Shown: positions 1-5,682 of the stretch, piece after piece
Layout of the letters: each line of letters starts with the position of its first letter
Position numbering within the stretch: position 1 is the first letter of the stretch
NCBI GenBank assembly: GCA_025451145.1
Contig: JANWKX010000114.1
Location: 1-8,334, forward strand
From: Vampirovibrionales bacterium
GTDB lineage: Bacteria; Cyanobacteriota; Vampirovibrionia; Vampirovibrionales; JAGQHJ01
DNA length: 8,334 bases
Direction: 5' to 3'
Program-made: the position numbers and the translations under genes
The notes under the pieces: model-generated
Database searches by the model: none
Told to the model about the DNA's origin: nothing
The model's input: only the letters and a program-made list of their open reading frames with translations

Positions 1-152
1 AAGGAGTCAGGCTGCTGACCAAATGGGTTTTGGTTACCTTGAATGATAGCACCGGGTAATTGGGAGTTGACATCGCCATACGCAAGCTGGCCAACAAGAA
101 ACGGGGCCAATAGTAAGATGACACTCGCCAGTGGTCGATTGAAGTATTTCAA
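1..152 (-). CDS. Start of an exported protein of unknown function (partial, runs off the left edge)
   Basis: Reading leftward from a TTG at 150-152, an open frame of 50 codons reaches the window edge. The peptide starts MKYFNRPLASVILLLAPF and has the layout of a Sec signal peptide: a positive N-terminus (Lys2, Arg6), a hydrophobic core at residues 8-20, and a likely signal peptidase I site after residues 24-26 (Ala-Tyr-Gly), before DVNSQ. The mature part that is visible (residues 27-50) is rich in Gln, Asn, Pro and Gly and gives no family clue. The TTG start is supported by AGGAGAG at 160-166, 7-9 bases upstream. The protein should be sent across the inner membrane and may remain periplasmic, be secreted, or be part of a surface structure. 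Its function cannot be judged from 50 residues. The gene is transcribed in the same direction as the cysteine-peptidase gene at 546-1613 but 393 bp separate them, so it probably has its own promoter. Confidence 0.75.
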   Translation of the reverse strand, partial: MKYFNRPLASVILLLAPFLVGQLAYGDVNSQLPGAIIQGNQNPFGQQPDS

Positions 153-159
153 GATTTAA

Positions 160-166
160 CTCTCCT
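160..166 (-). promoter_or_regulatory. Ribosome binding site for the TTG-started exported protein
   Basis: On the minus strand the sequence reads AGGAGAG, a strong Shine-Dalgarno match, seven bases before the TTG at 152. No ATG or GTG lies in a better position, and the encoded signal peptide begins directly at this TTG, so the site decides the start. Confidence 0.7.
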
Positions 167-261
167 ATTGCTTTAACAAGCGCCCAAACAAGGACAAACA
201 ACGCTTAAAAAACGGCTAGAATGTATATCCTCTAATAGAGATGTTTTTAACGCAAGTAAAA

Positions 262-320
262 CTTAAGGAAATTTAACCTTCGCTTTACCAATTGCTTAAA
301 TTGCCTTCAATTGCATTCAA
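262..320. promoter_or_regulatory. Ladder of TTAA-type boxes at about 11-bp spacing (Pho-box-like operator candidate)
   Basis: On the plus strand the boxes are CTTAAGGA (262-269), TTTAACCT (272-279), CTTTACCA (283-290), CTTAAATT (295-302) and the weaker TTCAATTG (306-313). Steps are 10, 11, 12 and 11 bp. The second box matches the cyanobacterial Pho-box consensus (pyrimidine-TTAA-pyrimidine-pyrimidine-A/T) at all eight positions; the third and fourth match at seven. Tandem 8-bp boxes with 3-bp gaps are how SphR/PhoB-type regulators bind. The stretch also reads as near-decamer repeats (TTGCCTTCAA then TTGCATTCAA). It lies about 110-170 bp upstream of the exported-protein gene. AT-rich DNA makes chance TTAA common, so this is a candidate only. 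Confidence 0.3.
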
Positions 321-356
321 CTGGCCTATTGTCTTGCGGAGGCTTGCTAAAAATCA

Positions 357-384
357 TATATCTCTATTGCCTAATAGCGATATA
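357..384. repeat. Imperfect inverted repeat, 12-bp arms and 4-base loop
   Basis: The arms TATATCTCTATT (357-368) and AATAGCGATATA (373-384) pair at 11 of 12 positions (mismatch 363/378) around the loop GCCT. The stem is mostly AT. On the minus strand it is followed within a few bases by ATTTTT, so a weak terminator of the peptidase transcript is possible. Its core resembles the palindrome at 230-240, so a protein binding site is equally likely. Confidence 0.4.
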
Positions 385-516
385 AAATACAATCTTTATA
401 TTTATAAAATAGTGGGGATGATTTTAAAAAAAGTCGAAACAAACGTTTTTCTTAGGTCGCGCTAAGCAAAGGAAGCAAACGCTTAAATTCAATTGGGAAT
501 TTTCTCATTCGATTAA

Positions 517-531
517 AATCAAATTGCTTAG
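517..531 (+). repeat. Direct repeat copy 1 flanking the cysteine-peptidase gene
   Basis: AATCAAATTGCTTAG lies 15 bp beyond the stop codon of the minus-strand peptidase gene. A second copy, differing only by two extra A residues, lies at 1657-1673 beyond its start codon. Both copies have the same orientation. Confidence 0.4.
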
Positions 532-545
532 GATCAATCCGGTTC

Positions 546-1613
546 TTAAACGACTTCCATGATGCTATCTCCGCCATCTGTCGCGGCATTCATCACATCA
601 TAGGGAATAAACTTGACACCATCAGACGAAGAACCGGCAGAGTTGACGACATAAAAGCCTAGTATCTGACTACCATTCATCTTAACGCCAACAGTTGTCA
701 CCACATGGCCCTCGTCGCCAGTATGAACCTGGGTCGAATTACTTCTCAAGGTGGCTTCACAGGCCGCCGTAATTACAATTTTGCCACTTTTAACCAGCGA
801 GGCTAATTGCTGAAGGTTGATATTTTGCGATGTCGTATGAATCCCATAGAGCGCCAGGAGCTTTTCTCTGCCATCAGGTGCCATACCATTTGCCGGATCA
901 CCTATTCCGGCTTTAATGGAAGCCTGCCTGGCCTCATCCTGGGTCACCTTTTTACCGGTTTTCAAATATATGGTGTTACAAATTGAAGCCAGGCTGCATC
1001 CACCGGCTGCATATTGCTGGACATAAACCAAGTTACTTTTCTGTGACTGAGATAGCGTATTCATAATGCCGTATGTATCGCCATTTGCTAAAGATGCATT
1101 ACTGCTTCCACCACTACCAGAGGTGTCTGTAGTGCTTCCAGTGGAATTACCGGATGGATCGGAGGGCATTTGCGGCATGGTCGCTGCTGATGAAGTTTGT
1201 AAATTCGACAGATTATAAATACTATTCACCTGGGCCATTTGTTGGTTCATCGAACTCATAAAACTTGATATGGATGAATCAGCACCGCTTCCCAATGTGG
1301 AACCACCAGCCGTTAAACTTCCAGAGGGAAGCATTCCAAGGGCAGCCGTCGGATTAGAAGATGGAGGGGCTGATAAAAATCCTGAAGCGTTCATTGATTC
1401 GGTATTTAAGCCGGACATCAATTCAAGAAGTTGACTGCTTGACGTCGCGCTCATGGGATTATTGAGCAAATACTGCATATCAGCAGGCATCGCCATACTG
1501 CCAGATACACTCACATTAGGAACACCAGAAAGAGGCGGATTATACAATCCTCCTGTTGAGGCTAAGAGTGGGTTGACATTATTCGTCATTCGCTCTTTCT
1601 CACTTCCCGTCAT
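546..1613 (-). CDS. Papain-like (C39-like) cysteine peptidase domain behind a Ser/Gly-rich low-complexity region
   Basis: The 355-aa product has two parts. Residues 1 to about 175 are low complexity, rich in Ser, Gly, Met, Asn and Thr, with no signal peptide or membrane segment. Residues about 178-355 look globular and follow the layout of papain-fold, especially C39-like, peptidases: Gln200 six residues before Cys206 in the motif GGCSLASICN, a helix and KTGKKVTQDEA after it, then GHVVTTVGV with His303, and YVVNSAG with Asn324 after a short hairpin. A Gln-Cys-His-Asn active site is therefore plausible. This is motif reading; no family could be confirmed. The substrate is unknown; a self-processing or effector role is a guess. 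An alternative start is Met9 (ATG at 1587-1589), since the first ATG has only GGA directly in front of it. It stands alone, divergent from the response regulator. A different fold, or an inactive homologue, is possible. Confidence 0.72.
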   Translation of the reverse strand: MTGSEKERMTNNVNPLLASTGGLYNPPLSGVPNVSVSGSMAMPADMQYLLNNPMSATSSSQLLELMSGLNTESMNASGFLSAPPSSNPTAALGMLPSGSLTAGGSTLGSGADSSISSFMSSMNQQMAQVNSIYNLSNLQTSSAATMPQMPSDPSGNSTGSTTDTSGSGGSSNASLANGDTYGIMNTLSQSQKSNLVYVQQYAAGGCSLASICNTIYLKTGKKVTQDEARQASIKAGIGDPANGMAPDGREKLLALYGIHTTSQNINLQQLASLVKSGKIVITAACEATLRSNSTQVHTGDEGHVVTTVGVKMNGSQILGFYVVNSAGSSSDGVKFIPYDVMNAATDGGDSIMEVV

Positions 1614-1656
1614 TCCATCAATAAAAATAGGACTTAACTAAATAAAACCCATGACG

Positions 1657-1673
1657 AATCAAAAATTGCTTAG
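1657..1673 (+). repeat. Direct repeat copy 2 flanking the cysteine-peptidase gene
   Basis: AATCAAAAATTGCTTAG is the partner of the copy at 517-531 and differs by a two-base length change in the A run. It lies upstream of the peptidase start codon, so the pair brackets the gene at a distance of about 1.1 kb. Confidence 0.4.
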
Positions 1674-1799
1674 TTTTTATAAACATTTAAGAATAAAACA
1701 AGCTCCTGCATCAAGTAAGAACATCAAGAAAAAGCGATTACCCGATACAATGAAATTCGTTCGAAGACCTGTACATTACTGATGGGCTCGATATGCTTT

Positions 1800-1859
1800 T
1801 TGCGTTAGCGCAATTAAACAATTTGGATGGGTACACCCTAAGCCAAACTTCAGTATAAT
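1800..1859 (+). promoter_or_regulatory. Promoter region of the response regulator: perfect -10 box and two small palindromes
   Basis: TATAAT at 1854-1859 is a perfect -10 box. No convincing -35 box lies 16-18 bp upstream. In its place is GGGT-AC-ACCC (1829-1838), and further up is TTGCG-TTAG-CGCAA (1800-1813); both are short inverted repeats that could be activator or repressor sites. The -10 box overlaps the first ATG of the gene (1858-1860), so transcription from it would begin near 1866. Confidence 0.45.
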
Positions 1860-2574
1860 GGTATGCAGTAAGTCCTCTGAGAGCGATGACAGCTTTGTGA
1901 ATAAGCCCCTGACCACGACGGTTTTTCTGGTTGAAGATCACCAAATGACATTGGTGGGTCTTAAAATGCTTTTGGGGAAAGAGCAGGGCATCAAGGTTGT
2001 TGGCGAAGCCAGTGATGGTCTTTCAGCTTCCCGCCAAATCATTGAAAAAGTACCTGATGTTGTTTTGATGGATATTGGCCTACCGGAAATGGATGGTATT
2101 GAAGCGACACAAGTGGTTAAAACGGCGCTCCCTAACATCCGAATCATCATGCTCACATCCAAGGATAACGAACAGGATGTCTTCGCCGCTTTGGCTGCAG
2201 GGGCAGACGCCTACTGTATGAAAGGGATTCCAGCGGATACCCTGGCAAGCGTCATTCACCTGGTCAGAGATGGTGCCGCCTGGTTGGACCCAGCGGTGGC
2301 CAGAATTGTGCTCGGTCGCTTCAAGGGCACGCTACAAGACTCAACCCAACAGATGCTGCAAAAACCGTTGGATTGCCCGTTAACTGAGCGGGAAATGGAG
2401 GTTTTGGGCTTAATTGTCGAAGGCTTATCCAATCCGGAAATTGCGGATCGATTATTTATCACCAAAGCCACAGCAAAAGCCCATGTTCACAGTATCCTCC
2501 AGAAGCTTTGCGTGGATGACAGAACGCAAGCTGCCGTACTCGCGATGCGTCAAGGTTATATTCAAAAATTCTAG
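1858..2574 (+). CDS. NarL/FixJ-family response regulator (receiver domain plus LuxR-type HTH)
   Basis: A 238-aa two-domain transcription regulator. The receiver domain spans about residues 20-135, with the acidic pair Glu26-Asp27 (VEDH), phospho-acceptor Asp72 in VVLMDIGLPEMDG, Thr100 in MLTS and Lys122 in MKGIP, so all key residues are present and phosphorylation by a histidine kinase is expected. A linker leads to a LuxR/NarL helix-turn-helix at about 174-235 (LTEREMEVLGLIVEGLSNPEIA, then TAKAHVHSILQKL). The ending VDDRTQAAVLAMRQGY is typical of cyanobacterial-lineage regulators. No kinase gene is adjacent. The first ATG lies inside a perfect -10 box and has no ribosome binding site. The in-frame GTG at 1897 (starting VNKPLTTTVFLVEDH) would give a 225-aa protein with a more usual N-terminus and may be the true start. 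The target genes are unknown; the kor operon downstream is the nearest candidate. Confidence 0.93.
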   Translation: MVCSKSSESDDSFVNKPLTTTVFLVEDHQMTLVGLKMLLGKEQGIKVVGEASDGLSASRQIIEKVPDVVLMDIGLPEMDGIEATQVVKTALPNIRIIMLTSKDNEQDVFAALAAGADAYCMKGIPADTLASVIHLVRDGAAWLDPAVARIVLGRFKGTLQDSTQQMLQKPLDCPLTEREMEVLGLIVEGLSNPEIADRLFITKATAKAHVHSILQKLCVDDRTQAAVLAMRQGYIQKF

Positions 2575-2609
2575 GCCGACTCATGATGTTCACATTCACG
2601 ACAACTCAA

Positions 2610-2630
2610 ATCCCTGAATACGCCAGGGAT
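2610..2630. repeat. Perfect 7-bp hairpin downstream of the response regulator
   Basis: ATCCCTG (2610-2616) and CAGGGAT (2624-2630) pair perfectly around a 7-base loop, 36 bp after the regulator's stop codon. No T tract follows, so it is a poor intrinsic terminator. Its right arm is part of a direct repeat (see 2623-2675), which suggests an operator instead. Confidence 0.35.
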
Positions 2631-2675
2631 AAATCGTGCCTTGGGAGCATTTTGCTTGAAATTCCAGGGTTAAAT
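2623..2675 (+). promoter_or_regulatory. Two direct repeats CCAGGGnTAAAT upstream of the kor promoter
   Basis: CCAGGGATAAAT (2623-2634) and CCAGGGTTAAAT (2664-2675) differ at one of twelve positions and start 41 bp apart, close to four helical turns. They lie 27-79 bp upstream of the candidate kor -35 box, a normal place for activator sites. That the adjacent response regulator binds here is an inference. Confidence 0.35.
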
Positions 2676-2701
2676 GAAAAAACACATGAAAAATCATCAT
2701 G

Positions 2702-2731
2702 TTGGCGCAATGATAGAGTGAGCTGTATAGA
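2702..2731 (+). promoter_or_regulatory. Candidate kor operon promoter
   Basis: TTGGCG (2702-2707) and TATAGA (2726-2731) are separated by 18 bp. Transcription would start near 2738, leaving a leader of about 20 bases that carries the ribosome binding site GAAGAGG (2741-2747). A second -10-like sequence with an upstream TG (2734-2742) lies too close to the start codon to leave room for that site. Confidence 0.45.
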
Positions 2732-2757
2732 GATGTTATAGAAGAGGTCATAAAACC

Positions 2758-3909
2758 ATGCCAGGGCAAATATACGCTTTAACCGGAAATCAGATTGTAG
2801 CAAGGGCTGCTATTGATGTAGGGTGCCGTTTTTATGCCGGATATCCCATTTCACCCTCTTCTGAGATCGCAGCCGAAATGGCTAAAGCCCTGCCTAAAGT
2901 AGGTGGTGCTTTTATTCAGATGGAAGATGAAATCGCCAGTATGGCAGCTATTATCGGAGCCTCTCTAACAGGTAAAAAGTCCATGACAGCCACCAGCGGT
3001 CCTGGTTTTTCCTTAAAACAGGAGAATCTTGGATTTGCCTGTATGACAGAAGTACCTTGCGTGGTGGTTAACGTCATGCGGAATGGTCCTTCAACCGGCA
3101 TGCCAACCTTTCCAGGACAAGGTGATTTGATGCAGGCCAAATGGGGCACTCATGGCGACCACCCGATTATCGTTCTAGCCCCGGCTTATCACCGTGAGAT
3201 TTATGATGAAACCATTCGAGCCTTTAACCTGTCAGAGAAATACCGTCAACCGGTTGTTCTCCTTTCCGATGAAACTTTGGCCCAGATGAGCGGACGTCTT
3301 GAAATCCCAGATAAGTCAGAGCTAATCGTCATTAATCGTGAAACACCTAAAGTGGGACCTAAAGAATATAAGCCTTTTGACCAATCCCAAGGGTTGGTTC
3401 CACCCTTGGCAAGCTTTTTTGAAGGGTATCGTTTCCATGTTACAGGCTTAACCCACGATGATACCGGGTTTCCGACAGAGAATACGACGATTGCCGAACA
3501 GCTTTTATCCAGGATGCGCCGAAAACTGACGGAAAACCTGGATGATATCTTGAAATGGGAAGATTATCTGGTCGATGACGCCGATATCCTAATCGTCTCG
3601 TTGGGATCCGCTTCCCGATCAGCCCTACAAGCCATTAACGAAGCACGTGAAAGCGATGGCATCAAGGTGGGGATGTTCAGACCCATAACCTTATGGCCAT
3701 TTCCCGAAGAGGCCTTGAAAAAAGCAGCCCGGAATGCAAAACGCATCATTGTCGTTGAAATGAATGAAGGACAAATGGCATTGGAGGTTGAGCGTATTCT
3801 CCACCGCACTATCGAAACGGTTCTTCGTTATAACGGTCAAATGATTTCGCCAGATGAAATTCTGAACCGGATCAAATCCTACGAATCTTGTGAAGCAGCA
3901 AAGGTATAA
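2758..3909 (+). CDS. korA: 2-oxoacid (probably 2-oxoglutarate):ferredoxin oxidoreductase, alpha subunit
   Basis: A 383-aa protein, the usual length for the free-standing KorA-type alpha subunit. With the beta subunit it forms the TPP enzyme that converts a 2-oxoacid plus CoA to acyl-CoA, CO2 and reduced ferredoxin in the cytoplasm. Domain I (about 5-190) shows GYPISPSSEIAEM-like wording at 28-41, the QMEDEIASM motif at 54-62, TSGPGFSLKQEN at 79-90, NGPSTGMPTFPGQGDLMQAKWGTHGD at 109-134 (in two adjoining motifs) and LLSDE at 168-172. Domain II (about 270-383) has DADILIVSLGSAS and VVEMNEGQM. The GPSTGMPT and QGDLMQ stretches are those of the 2-oxoglutarate-type enzymes; a branched-chain 2-oxoacid is a possible alternative substrate. 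The ATG follows GAAGAGG by ten bases. It is first in a tight operon, with four bases between it and korB. Confidence 0.93.
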   Translation: MPGQIYALTGNQIVARAAIDVGCRFYAGYPISPSSEIAAEMAKALPKVGGAFIQMEDEIASMAAIIGASLTGKKSMTATSGPGFSLKQENLGFACMTEVPCVVVNVMRNGPSTGMPTFPGQGDLMQAKWGTHGDHPIIVLAPAYHREIYDETIRAFNLSEKYRQPVVLLSDETLAQMSGRLEIPDKSELIVINRETPKVGPKEYKPFDQSQGLVPPLASFFEGYRFHVTGLTHDDTGFPTENTTIAEQLLSRMRRKLTENLDDILKWEDYLVDDADILIVSLGSASRSALQAINEARESDGIKVGMFRPITLWPFPEEALKKAARNAKRIIVVEMNEGQMALEVERILHRTIETVLRYNGQMISPDEILNRIKSYESCEAAKV

Positions 3910-3913
3910 TACG

Positions 3914-4750
3914 ATGAGTAAACTCGCTGAAGTCGATTATAACCAATATTTACGGGTCCACAAGCTACCAACGACCTGGTGTGCCGGTTGTGGTGACGGC
4001 GCCATTATGAAGTCCCTGATTCGCGCCCTGGATGAACTGCAACTGCCTCGGGATGAGACCGCCATTATCTCCGGGATTGGTTGTTCAGGCCGTTTTTCTG
4101 GGTATCTTGATTACAATACGCTACATGTCACCCATGGTCGCCCCTTAGCTTTTGCCACTGGCATGAAAATGGCGCACCCCAAAGGCAAAATCATTGTGGT
4201 TTCTGGCGATGGTGACTCACTGGCCATTGGCGGCAACCACTTCATTCATGCCTGTCGTCGAAATATTGATTTAACTCTGATTATTATTAATAACTACACC
4301 TATGGCCTCACCGGGGGACAGGTTTCACCCTCCACTCCTTTGGATAGCTCGTCTCCAACAGCGCCTTATGGCAGTATTGAACCCACATTTGATACTTGCA
4401 AGGTCGCAATGGCGGCAGGGGCATCCTTTGTCTCCAGAACCGTCGTTGCAAGCCCCTTGCATATGGACAAGATGATCAAAGCGGGCTTGAGCCACTCGGG
4501 TTTCTCCGTGGTGGAAGTCATGTCCAACTGCCATATCAACTGGGGTCGTAAAAACGAGTACGCTGCCGCGGCGGATTTAATCAAGCACCTGAAGGATCGA
4601 TCAACCTTTTCTGCTGAGGAATCAGAGGCGGACGGAAAGCACCTCCTGGGCATTCTTCGGCAAGATGCTGAAATGAAGGAATATGCAACCACCTATTATC
4701 AAATGGTCGAGGCTGTACAAGCCAAAATGGCTGAGAAAAAAGGAGCCTGA
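3914..4750 (+). CDS. korB: 2-oxoacid (probably 2-oxoglutarate):ferredoxin oxidoreductase, beta subunit
   Basis: A 278-aa beta subunit carrying thiamine diphosphate and the [4Fe-4S] cluster that receives the electrons. The N-terminal TTWCAGCGDG motif gives Cys23 and Cys26; Cys57 (GIGCSGR) and Cys206 (SNCHINWGRKN) complete the expected set of cluster ligands. TPP/metal binding is seen as SGDGDSLAIGG at 97-107 with Asn127 in INNYTYGLTGGQ. HVTHGRPLAFATG at 71-83 is typical of this family. I start it at the ATG at 3914, five bases after the korA stop, because AAAGG lies nine bases upstream and the conserved sequence begins soon after; a GTG at 3890 would overlap korA and add eight non-conserved residues. 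The C-terminal 60 residues are more variable. It ends three bases before korC, so translation is probably coupled. Confidence 0.95.
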   Translation: MSKLAEVDYNQYLRVHKLPTTWCAGCGDGAIMKSLIRALDELQLPRDETAIISGIGCSGRFSGYLDYNTLHVTHGRPLAFATGMKMAHPKGKIIVVSGDGDSLAIGGNHFIHACRRNIDLTLIIINNYTYGLTGGQVSPSTPLDSSSPTAPYGSIEPTFDTCKVAMAAGASFVSRTVVASPLHMDKMIKAGLSHSGFSVVEVMSNCHINWGRKNEYAAAADLIKHLKDRSTFSAEESEADGKHLLGILRQDAEMKEYATTYYQMVEAVQAKMAEKKGA

Positions 4751-4753
4751 TAG

Positions 4754-5341
4754 ATGAATAACACGTCCGGACGTTTAGAAGCACGTTTTTGTGGGGTGGG
4801 TGGTCAAGGTATCGTCTTAGGCTCGACGATTTTGGCCGAAGCCGCCATTTTCTATGAGGGCAAGTATGCCAGCCAAAGCCCAACATACGGTTCACAGGTC
4901 AGAGGCGGCCCGACCAAAGTGGACTTGATTGTAGATACCCAAGAGATTCTCTACCCCAAAGCCACCCATTTAAACTTCTTTTTAGCCATTGCCCAGTCGT
5001 CTTTCAAAAAGTATTTTTGTGATATCGCCGATGATTGTACGATTCTGATCGATGAAAACCTGGTCATAGACCTCCCGGAAGATATTCTTGTCGGTACACA
5101 CCGCAAATTATATAAGATACCGGTGATGGAAATGGCCAAGCAGGAGTTTAACAATAACATTCTGGCCAATATGATCTGTCTGGGCGTTACGCAAGAGGTG
5201 ACCCAGGTGGTCAGTACGGAAAACCTGCTGAAGTCTATCCAAAAGTCTGTTCCGGCAAAGCACTATGATAAAAACGTCGCAGCCGTCCAGATGGGGATTG
5301 AATTGGCTAGAAGCCGCAAGCAACAAGAATTGGTGGTTTAA
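4754..5341 (+). CDS. korC: 2-oxoacid:ferredoxin oxidoreductase, gamma subunit
   Basis: A 195-aa gamma subunit, normal in length for the free-standing KorC/PorG type, which corresponds to the CoA-binding domain of the larger fused enzymes. It shows the N-terminal FCGVGGQGIVLGSTILAEA (12-30) and PTYGSQVRGGPTKVDLIV (43-60) motifs of the family. The ATG is preceded by AAGGAG (4739-4744) within the 3' end of korB at a spacing of nine bases, so it is translated from the same message. No delta (2x[4Fe-4S] ferredoxin-like) subunit follows: the next gene is a small repressor with its own promoter. Either the enzyme works as an alpha-beta-gamma form with a soluble ferredoxin, or the delta gene lies elsewhere. 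I see no clear intrinsic terminator in the 104 bp after the stop. Confidence 0.93.
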   Translation: MNNTSGRLEARFCGVGGQGIVLGSTILAEAAIFYEGKYASQSPTYGSQVRGGPTKVDLIVDTQEILYPKATHLNFFLAIAQSSFKKYFCDIADDCTILIDENLVIDLPEDILVGTHRKLYKIPVMEMAKQEFNNNILANMICLGVTQEVTQVVSTENLLKSIQKSVPAKHYDKNVAAVQMGIELARSRKQQELVV

Positions 5342-5391
5342 TCTTAAATTCTGTTTGTCAGTTTCAAGTTAAGGGATTTCTTTACCGCTCA

Positions 5392-5435
5392 AATCCGAGT
5401 ATAATAAACAAATAAATGAGTATTTGCCTCGGATT
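5392..5435 (+). promoter_or_regulatory. Promoter of the XRE gene embedded in an 8-bp perfect inverted repeat (candidate self-operator)
   Basis: The arms AATCCGAG (5392-5399) and CTCGGATT (5428-5435) are exact complements, 36 bp apart arm to arm. A perfect -10 box TATAAT (5400-5405) abuts the left arm. There is no good -35 box. Transcription would begin near 5412, between the arms. A repressor dimer pair bound to both arms would block RNA polymerase, which fits self-control by the XRE protein encoded next. Confidence 0.5.
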
Positions 5436-5445
5436 AGTCCTCCCT

Positions 5446-5661
5446 ATGAAAATCAAGATTAAAGAAGTGGCCCAGAATAAAAAAGGCTGGAGCCTTTACC
5501 GACTGGCTAAAGAATTAGGTTTACCGCAACAAACGGTTTATTCTTGGGCTAGCGGCCGTACCCAGCCTTCTTATGAAAACATGGATCGCTTATGCGATGT
5601 TATGGATTGTATGGTTGGCGATCTCTTTGAATCCGATCCGGTTCAACAGAAGCTATTTTAA
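5446..5661 (+). CDS. Small XRE/Cro-family helix-turn-helix regulator
   Basis: A 71-aa single-domain protein (MKIKIKEVAQNKK...). Residues 14-60 form the five-helix XRE fold: SLYRLAKELGLPQQTVYSWASG contains the helix-turn-helix (about 17-38), followed by RTQPSYENMDRLCDVMDCMVGDLFE, the usual ending of short stand-alone Cro/C1-type proteins. It should bind DNA as a dimer, most likely as a repressor. I prefer the ATG at 5446 because family members begin close to the first helix. An in-frame ATG at 5416 would add ten residues (MSICLGLVLP) and be nearly leaderless, about four bases from the predicted transcription start. Neither start has a Shine-Dalgarno sequence, which is unusual here since the neighbours do. 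No toxin or antitoxin partner is adjacent on the same strand. It converges with the 171-aa gene, 21 bp away. Confidence 0.85.
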   Translation: MKIKIKEVAQNKKGWSLYRLAKELGLPQQTVYSWASGRTQPSYENMDRLCDVMDCMVGDLFESDPVQQKLF

Positions 5662-5682
5662 ATTAACAGGATCGGCAAAAGA

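Larger units (their letters stand above)
153..545. other. AT-rich intergenic region with several repeats, no credible gene
   Basis: This 393-bp gap separates two minus-strand genes. It must hold the 3' end of the peptidase transcript and the promoter of the exported-protein gene. I see no ORF with a ribosome binding site. It contains the perfect palindrome CTCTAATAGAG (230-240), a ladder of TTAA-containing boxes (262-320), a 28-bp imperfect inverted repeat (357-384), and an 8-bp inverted pair CTAAGCAA (462-469) / TTGCTTAG (524-531). The 9-mer ACGCTTAAA occurs twice (201-209 and 479-487). On the minus strand a weak promoter-like pair is TTAAAA, 17 bp, TATACA, with the -10 near 222-227, placing the CTCTATTAGAG palindrome within the promoter spacer. 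No classical GC-rich hairpin with a T tract follows the stop codon at 546. Confidence 0.5.

Noticed and set aside
418..465. Fifteen-codon ORF (MILKKVETNVFLRSR) on the plus strand
   Set aside because: It is too short, its only purine-rich stretch abuts the ATG, and the surrounding AT-rich DNA makes such ORFs common.
2606..2803. 65-codon minus-strand ORF over the kor promoter
   Set aside because: It overlaps the korA start and the promoter region, and lacks a ribosome binding site.
3890..4750. Longer korB starting at GTG 3890
   Set aside because: It would overlap korA, and the ATG at 3914 has a properly spaced ribosome binding site and matches the usual N-terminus of the family.
4366..4895. 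Overlapping minus-strand ORFs of 104 and 108 codons inside korB and korC
   Set aside because: They are antisense shadows of well-conserved genes, with no ribosome binding sites and unnatural composition.
5416..5661. XRE protein as part of a toxin-antitoxin pair
   Set aside because: No second small ORF with a shared message is adjacent; upstream is korC and downstream is a convergent 171-aa gene.
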